This document shows, piece after piece, positions 11,865 to 20,628 of a DNA stretch of 64,000 nt. The notes under the pieces were generated by a model. It ran no database searches and was not told where the DNA came from. It saw nothing but the letters and a program-made list of their open reading frames with translations. Positions within the stretch are counted from its first letter, which is position 1. Each line of letters begins with the position of its first letter. The position numbers were made by a program, and so were the translations under genes. The DNA comes from a candidate division WOR-3 bacterium (GTDB lineage: Bacteria > Hydrothermota > Hydrothermia > Hydrothermales > JAJRUZ01): assembly GCA_039803925.1 (NCBI GenBank), contig JBDRZL010000006.1, forward strand, positions 1 to 64,000. Reading direction: 5' to 3'.

Positions 11865-13709
11865 ATGAAAAGGATAAAAAGAATCGGTGAAATGCTTATA
11901 GATGCAGGAGTTATCAATGAGGAACAGTTAAAAAAAGCTCTTGAGATGCAGAAAAAAAATGGTAAGAGGCTTGGTTCTATTTTACTTGAACTTGGATATG
12001 CTTCTGAGGATGATATTTTAAAAGTTTTAGCAGAGCAGTATGGGAATGTTCCGGTAGCAAAAGCCAAGCATTTTGAAAACATTCCAGAGGATGTGATAAA
12101 ACTTATTCCTCCTCATGTGGCTGCAAGGTATGATGTTATACCACTTGCAAAAAAGGGGAATAAGTTATTCCTTGCAATGGCTAATCCGGATGATCATTTT
12201 GCAATTGAGGATGTCAGGTTTTTAACAAAGCTTGAAATTGTTCCTCTTATTAGTCTTGAAGATTACATTAAAGATGCAATTAAAAAATATTATAAGGTTG
12301 AAGATATGATGGATCAGATAGTTAAGATTGAAAGTGAGGATATGGGAATAGAGGTAATTAGTGGAGGATCCGGGATAGAAAAGAGAACAGGTTCTGGAGC
12401 AATAGAAGAATCATTTGATAATTTAACTGGTAAAAATCTTGATTTAAGTATAGAAGAAGTTCTTTTAACTTCTGATGATGATAAAAGTTTGACTCATGAT
12501 AAAGTAGAGGATGAAGCAGAAGATATTACGAGCATAAAGGATGAAACATCACCTGTTGTAAAACTTGTAAATGCTATTCTTCTTGAGGGAATAAGAAGAA
12601 AAGCTTCTGATATACATATTGAACCCTACGAAAAAGATTTAAGGGTTAGATATAGGATTGACGGTGTATTGCAGGAGGTTTTAAAGAGGGATGTAAAATT
12701 AATAAGACCTATTGTAGCAAGAATAAAAGCAATGGCGAAAATGAAACTGGAAGAAAAGAGAAGACCACAGGATGGAAGAATAAGGCTAAAGTTGGGAGAT
12801 AAGAGGATTGATGTTCGCGTTGCTACTGTTCCAACGGTTTATGGAGAAAAAGTTGCTATGAGAATCTTGGATAGGTCTGCAATAGAGTTAAATTTAGATG
12901 CTCTTGGATTTGAGGAAGAATCCTTAAAAATTTTCAGAAAAGCTCTTAAAAATCCCAATGGAATAATTCTTGTTACAGGACCTACTGGAAGTGGAAAAAC
13001 AACCACCCTATATTCTGCTCTTCAGGAACTCAACTCAATAGATGTTAATATTTCCACTGTGGAAGATCCTGTTGAGTTTACACTTCATGGTATAAATCAG
13101 GTTCAGGTAAAGGAAGAGGTAGGTATGACTTTTGCTGCTGGTCTAAAAGCTTTTTTAAGACAGGACCCTGATATAATAATGGTAGGAGAAATTCGTGATC
13201 TTGAGACAGCAGAAATCGCTATAAGGGCATCTTTAACAGGTCACCTTGTTTTATCCACTGTTCATACAAACACAGCTGCTGCAACTGTTACCCGTCTTGT
13301 AAATATGAATATTGAACCTTTCTTAATTGCCTCAACTCTTTTAGTTGTGGTTTCTCAGAGACTTATCAGAAAAATTTGTGAGAATTGCAAGGAGGAATAT
13401 AAACCAGAAGATATAGTTTTAGATTTATCTCCTGAAAACCCAGATAGATTAAAAGGGGCTAAATTTTACAGGGGAAAAGGGTGTGAGAAATGTTTTAAAA
13501 CAGGATATAAAGGAAGAACTGGACTCTATGAAGTGATGCCAATAACAAGGAGAATAAGGGAACTTATATTAAAAAAGGCTCCTACCTTTGAAATTGAAAA
13601 AGCTGCAGTGGAGGAAGGTATGATTACTCTAAGAGAGGCAGGAATAAGGAAAGTTTTGAGAGGTATAACGACACCGGAAGAAGTTTTAAAAGAAACAAAA
13701 ATTGAATAA
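11865..13709 (+). CDS. pilB: Type IV pilus assembly ATPase PilB, copy 1
   Basis: A GspE/PilB-family hexameric ATPase that powers pilus extension. At 614 aa it has an MshEN-type N-terminal domain (about 1-150), a linker rich in acidic residues, then the ATPase core with Walker A GPTGSGKTTTLY near residue 372, Walker B DPDIIMVGEIRD, a GHLVLSTVHTN histidine box, and a C4 zinc site (CENC...CEKC). Start ATG after a short AT-rich gap; TATATA-like promoter sequence lies upstream. It is followed 3 nt later by a paralogue of the same layout. Confidence 0.93.
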   Translation: MKRIKRIGEMLIDAGVINEEQLKKALEMQKKNGKRLGSILLELGYASEDDILKVLAEQYGNVPVAKAKHFENIPEDVIKLIPPHVAARYDVIPLAKKGNKLFLAMANPDDHFAIEDVRFLTKLEIVPLISLEDYIKDAIKKYYKVEDMMDQIVKIESEDMGIEVISGGSGIEKRTGSGAIEESFDNLTGKNLDLSIEEVLLTSDDDKSLTHDKVEDEAEDITSIKDETSPVVKLVNAILLEGIRRKASDIHIEPYEKDLRVRYRIDGVLQEVLKRDVKLIRPIVARIKAMAKMKLEEKRRPQDGRIRLKLGDKRIDVRVATVPTVYGEKVAMRILDRSAIELNLDALGFEEESLKIFRKALKNPNGIILVTGPTGSGKTTTLYSALQELNSIDVNISTVEDPVEFTLHGINQVQVKEEVGMTFAAGLKAFLRQDPDIIMVGEIRDLETAEIAIRASLTGHLVLSTVHTNTAAATVTRLVNMNIEPFLIASTLLVVVSQRLIRKICENCKEEYKPEDIVLDLSPENPDRLKGAKFYRGKGCEKCFKTGYKGRTGLYEVMPITRRIRELILKKAPTFEIEKAAVEEGMITLREAGIRKVLRGITTPEEVLKETKIE

Positions 13710-13712
13710 ATT

Positions 13713-15467
13713 ATGGCTCTAAAAATTGGAGAACTTTTAATAAAACACGGTCTTATAACAAAGGAGCAACTTGAAGAGGCATTAAAAAAACAAAAAGAAC
13801 TTGGTAAAAGGCTCGGTTCAACCCTTGTAGAACTTGGTTATATTACTGAAAAACAGCTTGTTGAGGTTCTTGCAAAACAGCTTGGTGTCCCTGCCATTGA
13901 TCTTTCTGATATAAAAATTCCTGATGAAGTTTTAAAACTTTTACCTCCTGATATCTGTTTTCAGTATGAGGTTCTTCCCCTTGCAAGAAAAGCAAATATT
14001 CTATTTCTCGCTATGGTTGATCCCTCAAATATTCAGGCTCTTGAGAATGTTAAATTTATAACAGGACTAGATGTAGAACCAGTTATTGCTGCAGAATCAG
14101 CTCTTAGAAGATCTCTTGAAAAGTTTTTCCCGGCTTATAAAAAGGAAATAGCAAAGATAGAAGAATTGAAGAAAAAAGAAAAAGAAGAGGAACTCATAGG
14201 ATTTGATTTAGAAGATGTGGAAGTAGAGGATTATGAGGAAAATCTTGATGAAAAAGAGATTTTAAAGTTAAGTAAAGATACCCAGATAACGAAAATTGTT
14301 AATAAAATAATAAAAGATGCTGTTACAAAAAGAGCCTCTGATATTCATATTGAACCTTTTGAAAAGGTTTTAAGAGTTAGGTTGAGAATAGACGGTGTTT
14401 TGCAGGTTTATGCAGATCTCCCCCAGAGATTGAAAACAGGAGTTGTTTCAAGGATAAAGCTTATGTGCAGTCCTAATCTTGACATATCGGAAAGAAGAAA
14501 GCCACAAGATGGGAGAATTCAATTAAAATTAAAGGATGATAATGGTAATGAGAGAATGATTGATTTTCGTGTTTCAGTTGTTCCTACGGTTTTTGGTGAA
14601 AAGGTGGTAATGAGGATTCTTGATAAATCAGGGCTTAGTCTTGATCTTAAGGTGCTTGGGTTTGAGGAAGATGATCTTCAAAGATTTTTAAAAGCAATTC
14701 ATTCACCTTATGGAATAATACTTGTAACAGGTCCTACAGGAAGTGGCAAAACAACAACTCTATATTCAGCTCTTTCTACCATTAATACCCCTGATAGACA
14801 AATTATAACGATAGAGGACCCTGTTGAATATAACATAGAAGGGATAAATCAGGTTCAGGTTAATAGAGAAGTTGATCTTGATTTTGCAAATGCTTTAAGG
14901 GCTTTTTTAAGACAGTCTCCTGATGTTATTCTTGTGGGAGAGATAAGAGATTCAGAAACAGCTGAAATAGCAATAAGAGCTGCACTAACAGGTCATCTTG
15001 TTTTTTCAACAATACATACAAATGATGCTCCAACAACGATTGACAGGTTAGTTGATTTAGGTATTCAACCTTATTTGATTGCCTCTTCTGTGATATTAAT
15101 TCAGGCTCAAAGACTTGTAAGAAGAATCTGTCAGAAATGTAAAAGAGAAGTTACTTATGATCCTGAACTTATAAAAGAACTTGGAATATCGGAAAAAGAG
15201 ATTCCAAATATGAAATTTTATAAAGGGGAAGGTTGTGAAGTCTGCAATAATACAGGTTATAAAGGAAGGATAGGTATATACGAGGTTATGACAATATCAC
15301 CAAGAATAAGAGAGATGATTTTAAATCGTGCGACATCGGACCAGATAAGGGAGGTTGCAAGAGAAGAAGGTATGCATACTTTGAGGGAGGATGGAATAAG
15401 AAAAATTTTAAAGGGTATAACAACTCTTGAAGAAGTTTTGAGAGTTACAGCAGGAGGAGAAGAATAA
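13713..15467 (+). CDS. pilB: Type IV pilus assembly ATPase PilB, copy 2
   Basis: A tandem paralogue of the preceding gene, 584 aa, with the same order: MshEN-like N-terminus (GELLIKHGLITKEQLEEALK), acidic linker, Walker A GPTGSGKTTTLY near residue 340, Walker B SPDVILVGEIRD, histidine box GHLVFSTIHTND and C4 zinc site (CQKC...CEVC). The linker is shorter than in copy 1 and the sequences have diverged throughout, so this is an old duplication. One copy may serve a pilus and the other a second pilin-based machine; nothing here decides that. Confidence 0.93.
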   Translation: MALKIGELLIKHGLITKEQLEEALKKQKELGKRLGSTLVELGYITEKQLVEVLAKQLGVPAIDLSDIKIPDEVLKLLPPDICFQYEVLPLARKANILFLAMVDPSNIQALENVKFITGLDVEPVIAAESALRRSLEKFFPAYKKEIAKIEELKKKEKEEELIGFDLEDVEVEDYEENLDEKEILKLSKDTQITKIVNKIIKDAVTKRASDIHIEPFEKVLRVRLRIDGVLQVYADLPQRLKTGVVSRIKLMCSPNLDISERRKPQDGRIQLKLKDDNGNERMIDFRVSVVPTVFGEKVVMRILDKSGLSLDLKVLGFEEDDLQRFLKAIHSPYGIILVTGPTGSGKTTTLYSALSTINTPDRQIITIEDPVEYNIEGINQVQVNREVDLDFANALRAFLRQSPDVILVGEIRDSETAEIAIRAALTGHLVFSTIHTNDAPTTIDRLVDLGIQPYLIASSVILIQAQRLVRRICQKCKREVTYDPELIKELGISEKEIPNMKFYKGEGCEVCNNTGYKGRIGIYEVMTISPRIREMILNRATSDQIREVAREEGMHTLREDGIRKILKGITTLEEVLRVTAGGEE

Positions 15468-15469
15468 AA

Positions 15470-15514
15470 ATGGGTTCAAACCCTTTATTAAAGAAAGGAA
15501 TAAAAAATGGCTGA
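15470..15514 (+). CDS. Possible 14-aa upstream peptide overlapping the pilT start
   Basis: An ATG at 15470 preceded by AGGAGGAG opens MGSNPLLKKGIKNG and stops at a TGA that overlaps the pilT ATG by 8 nt. It could couple pilT translation to a short leader. It contains the GGGTTCAAACCC element. Real translation is uncertain. Confidence 0.25.
   Translation: MGSNPLLKKGIKNG
15472..15483 (+). promoter_or_regulatory. GGGTTCAAACCC leader element before pilT
   Basis: It lies 23 nt before the pilT ATG, in the only gap of the pilB-pilB-pilT run. It can fold as GGG-TTCAAA-CCC and belongs to a family of similar sites upstream of other genes in this window. No strong promoter is seen here, so it may act as an internal RNA element. 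Confidence 0.4.
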
Positions 15515-16655
15515 AAATGTACCCAAAAGAGCGGAAGTTAAAAAACCTGAAGTAACACCGGAGGCTGAGGATAAAAAAACAAAGGTTCAAATGCTTTCTC
15601 TTTTACAGGAGATGGTTCAGAGAGGGGCAACCGACCTTCATATTTCTGCTGGTGCACCACCTATGTTTAGAATTGATGGTGTTCTTATTCCTTCTTCGTA
15701 CCCACCTGTTACTCCTGAACAGGCACAGGCTCTTGCTTATTCAGTTATGAGAGATGAGCACAAGAAAAAATTTGAGGAGGAATGGGAATGTGATTTTTCT
15801 TTTGGAATTTCAGGACTTTCAAGATTCAGGGCGAATGTATACAAACAGAGAGGAACAGTTTCAATTGCTATAAGAACTATACCTTTCAGAATCAGAAGTT
15901 TTGAGGAACTTGGAATACCACCTGTTATTCCAGAACTTGCAACAAGACCAAAGGGACTTATTCTTGTAACAGGTCCAACAGGTTGTGGTAAATCAACAAC
16001 CCTTGCAGCACTAATAGACAAAATTAATTCAGAAAGAAGATGTCATATTATTACAATTGAAGACCCTATAGAATATCTTTTTGCAAATAAAAAAGCTTTA
16101 ATCTCACAGAGACAGGTTGAAAGTGATACAAAATCTTTTAAAGCTGCTTTAAAGTATGCTTTAAGACAGGATCCAGATGTTGTTATGATAGGTGAGATGA
16201 GAGATTATGAAACAATAGCTGCTGCATTAACTATTGCAGAAACAGGACACTTAACACTCGCTACATTACATACTAATTCAGCTGTTGAATCTGTTAACAG
16301 GATTATCGATGTTTTTCCACCACATCAACAACAGCAAGTAAGAGCTCAACTTGCCTTTGTTTTGCTCGGTGTTGTTACTCAGGCTCTTTTACCAAAAATT
16401 GGAGGTGGAAGAGTTCTTGCCTGTGAAGTTCTTGTGGCAACACCTGCAGTTAGGGCTTTAATAAGGGATAATAAATTGCATCAGATTTATGGAGTAATTC
16501 AGGCTTCTCAGAAATTTGGAATGCAGACAATGAATCAGTCTATATTTAAACTTTATATGGAAAGAAAAATTACATTAGAGACAGCACTATCTTTTTCGCC
16601 CAACCCTGAAGAACTTGAGCAGATGATAAAAGAAAAATTGCCATCAGTGAGATAA
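15507..16655 (+). CDS. pilT: Type IV pilus retraction ATPase PilT
   Basis: It powers pilus retraction and twitching. At 382 aa it carries Walker A GPTGCGKST near residue 156, the Walker B DPDVVMIGEMRD, the GHLTLATLHTNSA box, and a C-terminal AVRALIRDNKLHQI that matches the AIRNLIRE retraction motif. A 25-residue lysine/glutamate-rich leader precedes the usual start. AAAGGA lies 8 nt before the ATG. Confidence 0.95.
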   Translation: MAENVPKRAEVKKPEVTPEAEDKKTKVQMLSLLQEMVQRGATDLHISAGAPPMFRIDGVLIPSSYPPVTPEQAQALAYSVMRDEHKKKFEEEWECDFSFGISGLSRFRANVYKQRGTVSIAIRTIPFRIRSFEELGIPPVIPELATRPKGLILVTGPTGCGKSTTLAALIDKINSERRCHIITIEDPIEYLFANKKALISQRQVESDTKSFKAALKYALRQDPDVVMIGEMRDYETIAAALTIAETGHLTLATLHTNSAVESVNRIIDVFPPHQQQQVRAQLAFVLLGVVTQALLPKIGGGRVLACEVLVATPAVRALIRDNKLHQIYGVIQASQKFGMQTMNQSIFKLYMERKITLETALSFSPNPEELEQMIKEKLPSVR

Positions 16656-16661
16656 AATTTT

Positions 16662-18746
16662 TTGGAGAAAGGACTTTTTGAATCCTTACTCTACTCAGAG
16701 TCTTTATTAAAACCCTATAAGATTATTTATGATATTGAAGATTTTGTTTATGAAGTCTTGTCAGAGGAATTAAAAAGTTTAATTAGTAATTTCAAAAGGG
16801 AATTTGATTCTCCTCTTGTAATTTTTGATGTAGAGAAGATTTCAGATTATGATACTTTAAAGAAGATTTATGATGAATATAAAAAAGAATTGAAAGGTTT
16901 TTGGAAGGAATTGCTGGAATATCTTTTTTATAAAATATCAAGAAAACTTTTTAATGGTAAGAGAAAATTTGGAACAAAATGGGATGAATTTTTAGAATTA
17001 AGTCAAAGTTTTGAACTTCTTGATATAACTTCCTTAAGTGAAATATTGACTAAAGAAGAACTTTCAATTAGTCTTTTTACCCTATTTATTACCTTTATTA
17101 TTTATGAATTACAAAGATATGAAATTATAGATAGGTTAAGTGTACAAGAAAAGGAAGTATGTAAAAAAATTGTAAAATGGAATCAGAGAGTTTTTAAATT
17201 ACTTGAACCAGAAATTAATAAAAATGAAAAAGATGATAAAATTTTGGAGACAAAAAGAGAGTTATTGAAATTTTTTGATGAAAAGATAAAGGAGATTAAA
17301 GATGACCTTGAAAAAGAAAATATATTTGAACTTTCAGATAAATTAAGCCGAGAATTTACAAAAATTCTTAGATTTACATCTATCACTTTAAAGGATAGGT
17401 TAAAGGATTTAATTAAAAAAGAAAATCCCTTACCCCTAATTCCTGAGAATCATATATTCTATATTTTGAAATTTTTTAGAGCTTTTGAAAAATTACATCT
17501 TGATTTTAAGGATTTCGAAAAAGATTTAAAATTATTATTTGTTGAGGGGTATAAATTTTTTAAAGGAGAATCTTCTCCTTTTTTTGATAGATTTTTGGAA
17601 AGAAAAATTCTTGGAATAGATATTAATCTAACAGAATTTTATTCAAAAAATGTTCATTTTGTAAAGGATATTCTTCAAAAAATTTTTGAATTGAAACTGA
17701 TGGAGAAAAAAATTTTAATAAGACCTCTTGAAAATCCTTATGAAGATGCTAAAAAAAGTGATTCTTTTGTTTATTTTTCTTTGATTCCAAGAGGAGCTTT
17801 TATAAAACTTAAAAATTTAAAAAGAATAAAAGTAAAAATTGAGGAACCTAAAAAATTTAAAGATTTTTTAAAGAAATATAAAAATGTAATTTCAGTTTTA
17901 GTATATGATATAAGGGGTTCAACATTTATGTCTCTGACTCTCTTTAATGCTGAAAAAGAACTATCACTAAAAAAGAAATTTCAAGAAATAATGAAAAACT
18001 CTATAATTTCTTATGGGGGATTTCCAGTTAAGGAAACAGGTGATGGAGGTATTGCCTTTTTTTCTGAAAACTCAGGAAAATTATATAAGGAAGTTTTTGA
18101 GGAAAGTGTTTTGAGCGGACATAGAATGAGATTCCAAAAGGCTGTTTCAGAACAGGTGCTCATAAAGCCTGGCGAAAATTCAGGTGAAAGAGCTCTTTTA
18201 TGTGCCCTTGAACTTCTTGAAAAATCAGAGGAATTTATAAGAAAAAATTATTCTGAATACAGGGGATTTTTCCCCGATGCTCTCGGTATAGATAAACCCT
18301 TGAAGAGCCTATTTAGACTCGGAGTCGGAATTTTTTCCGGTAAACTGGAAAAGGATATTTATTTATCTTTTAATTCATATGGTGATTTTGATATTCAGGG
18401 ACCAGTTCCAAACCTTGCTTCAATTCTCTCAGAGATAAGATTTCCTGAATTTTCAAGCATTCTTTTTGATATTGGGACTTTGGCCAATGTTCTTATTAAT
18501 TCAAATATAATTGAAGTAGAGGAGGATATTAAAGAAATTGATTTAAAAGATTTACTTTTAGAGGGTAAAACTTTTAAAATAAAGAATAAAAATTTTTTAA
18601 TAAGTAATCTGGGGTATATTGATCTTGAAGAAGGAAATAAGGATAAAATTTTTAAGATGGAAGAAATCAAAGAAATTGATTTTTTAAATGATTTATTTGT
18701 AATTGAAAATAAAAAAGGGATTCCAATTTATGGCGGAAGAAGATAA
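16662..18746 (+). CDS. Large protein with a C-terminal class III nucleotidyl-cyclase-like domain
   Basis: 694 aa. The first 400 residues are alpha-helical and charged and match nothing I recognise. Residues about 405-640 resemble the class III adenylate/guanylate cyclase homology domain: VLVYDIRGST with metal aspartate D416, KETGDGGIAFF with the second aspartate D461, then LGVGIFSGKLE and a VPNLASIL segment matching the VNLAARL helix. The arginine expected there is replaced, so activity may be altered or lost. There is an insertion of about 60 residues between the second aspartate and the GIxSG strand. Start TTG 6 nt after pilT. Its position between pilT and a GGDEF gene suggests a pilus signalling role. 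Confidence 0.65.
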   Translation: MEKGLFESLLYSESLLKPYKIIYDIEDFVYEVLSEELKSLISNFKREFDSPLVIFDVEKISDYDTLKKIYDEYKKELKGFWKELLEYLFYKISRKLFNGKRKFGTKWDEFLELSQSFELLDITSLSEILTKEELSISLFTLFITFIIYELQRYEIIDRLSVQEKEVCKKIVKWNQRVFKLLEPEINKNEKDDKILETKRELLKFFDEKIKEIKDDLEKENIFELSDKLSREFTKILRFTSITLKDRLKDLIKKENPLPLIPENHIFYILKFFRAFEKLHLDFKDFEKDLKLLFVEGYKFFKGESSPFFDRFLERKILGIDINLTEFYSKNVHFVKDILQKIFELKLMEKKILIRPLENPYEDAKKSDSFVYFSLIPRGAFIKLKNLKRIKVKIEEPKKFKDFLKKYKNVISVLVYDIRGSTFMSLTLFNAEKELSLKKKFQEIMKNSIISYGGFPVKETGDGGIAFFSENSGKLYKEVFEESVLSGHRMRFQKAVSEQVLIKPGENSGERALLCALELLEKSEEFIRKNYSEYRGFFPDALGIDKPLKSLFRLGVGIFSGKLEKDIYLSFNSYGDFDIQGPVPNLASILSEIRFPEFSSILFDIGTLANVLINSNIIEVEEDIKEIDLKDLLLEGKTFKIKNKNFLISNLGYIDLEEGNKDKIFKMEEIKEIDFLNDLFVIENKKGIPIYGGRR

Positions 18747-19668
18747 ATTGAAAATTTTACTCGGTAATTTCCCTTATATTTTGAATTTTTTGTGGAATAA
18801 GAATAAAACAAAATTGATACTTAAAGAAATATTAAATTCTAATAAAAAGAGTTTTTTTCTTTATAAAAAAATTAAAGACAAATATGTTCTGATTGAGTGT
18901 ATGAATTTAGATAAAAGTCTTCTGCCCGAAGAGATTGAATACAGGGATATACATTTTAAGGAAGTTCCTTATGTTTCTTCTTTAATTTTTGAAGAGTTAA
19001 AGGATTCAATAATTTTTCCCTTTTTTAGTTACGACAAAACAATAGGTTTTATAGGAACAAGGGAAAAGGATTTGAAAGATGATGAAATTTTGTTTTTTTA
19101 TTTCCTTTCACTTTTATACGAATTAATTGATTTTCAGGAAAAAATAGAGAACCTTGTTACCAAGGATGATCTTACAGATTTAAGCAATTCAAAGTTTTTT
19201 CTTGTCTCTTTAAGAACACTTTTAAGTGATAGGAGTAATTTTCCAGTAACGGTTATCTTTATGGACCTTGATAATTTTAAGGAGATAAACGATTTACACG
19301 GTCATTTTGTGGGTGGAAGGGTTTTGCAGAAGGTGGGGGAATTTTTAAAGAACTTTTTCATTTCCAGTGATTATTCTTATGCAATAATTTCAAGATATGG
19401 TGGTGATGAATTTTCTTTTATTTTTCCAAAAACTTCCCTTGAGGAGGGTGTTGTTATTGCTAATACTATACGAAGGGAACTTGAGGAAAATAAAATTTAT
19501 GTGAGGGAAGATCTTTCATTCAATATTAAAGCAAGTTTCGGTGTTTCAAGTTTTCCTGTTTCTACTGATAAACCTGAAAAACTTCTTGTTCTTGCAGATA
19601 GGGCTCTTTTTGAAGCTAAAAAGATGGGAAAAAATTCCGTTTTTTCTATACCACCAGTTGAAAAATAA
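18730..19668 (+). CDS. GGDEF-domain diguanylate cyclase
   Basis: 312 aa. An N-terminal domain of about 140 residues, possibly a reduced GAF fold, is followed by a GGDEF domain with TKDDLTDLSNSKFF, FMDLDNFKEIND and RYGGDEFSFIFP. There is no membrane segment and no RxxD inhibitory site. I chose ATG 18730, which has AAAGGGA about 9 nt upstream and overlaps the preceding gene by 17 nt. It ends the pilus-linked gene run. Together with the cyclase-like neighbour it makes a two-gene nucleotide-signalling pair. Confidence 0.85.
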   Translation: MAEEDKLKILLGNFPYILNFLWNKNKTKLILKEILNSNKKSFFLYKKIKDKYVLIECMNLDKSLLPEEIEYRDIHFKEVPYVSSLIFEELKDSIIFPFFSYDKTIGFIGTREKDLKDDEILFFYFLSLLYELIDFQEKIENLVTKDDLTDLSNSKFFLVSLRTLLSDRSNFPVTVIFMDLDNFKEINDLHGHFVGGRVLQKVGEFLKNFFISSDYSYAIISRYGGDEFSFIFPKTSLEEGVVIANTIRRELEENKIYVREDLSFNIKASFGVSSFPVSTDKPEKLLVLADRALFEAKKMGKNSVFSIPPVEK

Positions 19669-19686
19669 CAAGTTTAAAATTATATT
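19658..19686 (+). promoter_or_regulatory. Promoter of the HU/IHF-priA operon
   Basis: TTGAAA at 19658-19663, a 17-nt spacer and TATATT at 19681-19686. The GGGTTCAATTCC element begins 6 nt after the -10 box, so the mRNA would start at or next to it. Confidence 0.6.
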
Positions 19687-19692
19687 ATTATT

Positions 19693-19704
19693 GGGTTCAA
19701 TTCC
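19693..19704 (+). promoter_or_regulatory. GGGTTCAATTCC leader element at the HU mRNA start
   Basis: It sits directly after a good promoter and 21 nt before the ATG of the HU/IHF gene. It is one of the recurring GGTTCAA leader elements in this window. Confidence 0.5.
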
Positions 19705-19725
19705 TTAAAAATTTGGAAAAAAATA

Positions 19726-19998
19726 ATGACAAAGCATCAAATTATACAGATAATACATAAAGAAACTGGTCTCCCGAGAAAAGATGTAAAGATTGTGGTT
19801 GAAAAGTGTATAGATATAATAAAAAATTCCCTTTTATCAAAGGAAAAAGTATCCTTAAAGGGATTTGGTATATTTAAGGTTAAATGGAGAAAACCAAGAA
19901 CAGGAAGGAATCCTGCTACAAAAGAAAAAGTTCCAATTCCTGCAAGGTGGAGAATAGTTTTTGAACCTTCACCTAAAATGAAAATACCTGAAGAATGA
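19726..19998 (+). CDS. HU/IHF-family DNA-bending protein
   Basis: A 90-aa nucleoid protein. The family signature GRNPATKEKVPIPA lies in the DNA-inserting arm, and VSLKGFGIFKVKWRKPRTG precedes it. The N-terminus (MTKHQIIQIIHKETGL) and dimer helices are in the expected places. A proline follows the arm as in HU/IHF. It leads an operon with its own promoter and a GGTTCAA leader. Confidence 0.93.
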   Translation: MTKHQIIQIIHKETGLPRKDVKIVVEKCIDIIKNSLLSKEKVSLKGFGIFKVKWRKPRTGRNPATKEKVPIPARWRIVFEPSPKMKIPEE

Positions 19999-20000
19999 AA

Positions 20001-20013
20001 GGGTTTAATTCCC
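20001..20013 (+). promoter_or_regulatory. GGGTTTAATTCCC hairpin between HU and the AURKAIP1-like gene
   Basis: AAAGGG-TTTAATT-CCCTTT spans 19998-20016 and is followed by further T residues. It could be a weak terminator or attenuator after the HU gene, or a variant of the GGTTCAA leader element. It is 23 nt before the next ATG. Confidence 0.4.
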
Positions 20014-20036
20014 TTTTTAATAATAAATAAAAAAAT

Positions 20037-20129
20037 ATGCCTTGCGGAAGAAAAAGGAAACTTAAAAAAATAAAAAAACATAAACTAAAAAAAAGAAGAA
20101 AAAAGATGAGACATAAAAAGAAAAAGTGA
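20037..20129 (+). CDS. Very small basic protein, AURKAIP1/COX24 (mS38-like) family
   Basis: Reads MPCGRKRKLKKIKKHKLKKR and on to RHKKKK, 30 aa, about three quarters lysine, arginine or histidine. The opening MP(S/C)GxKRK and the repeated KKHKxKKR pattern match the tiny AURKAIP1/COX24-domain proteins known in Bacteroidetes-type bacteria, related to mitochondrial ribosomal protein mS38. It probably binds ribosomal RNA. The stop overlaps the GTG of the next gene by 4 nt. Genes this short are commonly missed. Confidence 0.8.
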   Translation: MPCGRKRKLKKIKKHKLKKRRKKMRHKKKK

Positions 20130-20617
20130 AGAAATTTGTAATAATTTCAGATACTCATATACCTAAGAGAGCAAAGGAATTGCCAAAAGAAGTTTTGAAA
20201 GAAATTGAAAAAAGTGAAGGGGTTATTCATGCAGGAGATTTTGTTTCAGAAGAATTTTATAGGTTTCTCGAAAAAAATTTTTTACTCCATGCGGTTTTTG
20301 GAAACATGGATGAACCCTTTTTATTTAAAATTTTACCCGAAAAAAAAATTTTTGAAATTGAAAACTTGAAGGTTGGGCTTTATCACGGAACAGGTGCACC
20401 TTTTGGAATAGAGAAAAGAGTTTTAAAAAAGTTCGAGGGAGATAATGTTGACCTTATTATATTCGGACACTCCCACCGAGTTTTTAATAAAAAAATGGGA
20501 AATATTCATCTTTTTAACCCAGGTTCAGTTTGTGATAAATTTTTTTCTTTTGTAAATACATATGGTATAATTGAGGTTGAAGGAAAAAAATTTGATATAA
20601 AGTTAATAAAGCTCTAA
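20126..20617 (+). CDS. MJ0936/YfcE-family metallophosphoesterase
   Basis: A 163-aa calcineurin-like phosphodiesterase. Metal-binding motifs in order: SDTHIPKR near the start, HAGDFVSEEF, FGNMDEP, LYHGTG and FGHSHRVF, with NPGSV closing the core. The family hydrolyses small phosphodiesters; its natural substrate here is unknown. GTG start overlapping the AURKAIP1-like stop. Confidence 0.9.
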   Translation: MKKFVIISDTHIPKRAKELPKEVLKEIEKSEGVIHAGDFVSEEFYRFLEKNFLLHAVFGNMDEPFLFKILPEKKIFEIENLKVGLYHGTGAPFGIEKRVLKKFEGDNVDLIIFGHSHRVFNKKMGNIHLFNPGSVCDKFFSFVNTYGIIEVEGKKFDIKLIKL

Positions 20618-20628
20618 AATAAATTTTG

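Noticed and set aside
12600-14360. Many further GGTTCAA or TTGAACC matches inside genes
   Set aside because: They encode common Leu-Gly-Ser or Glu-Pro pairs (for example HIEPF in PilB) and are not near start codons.
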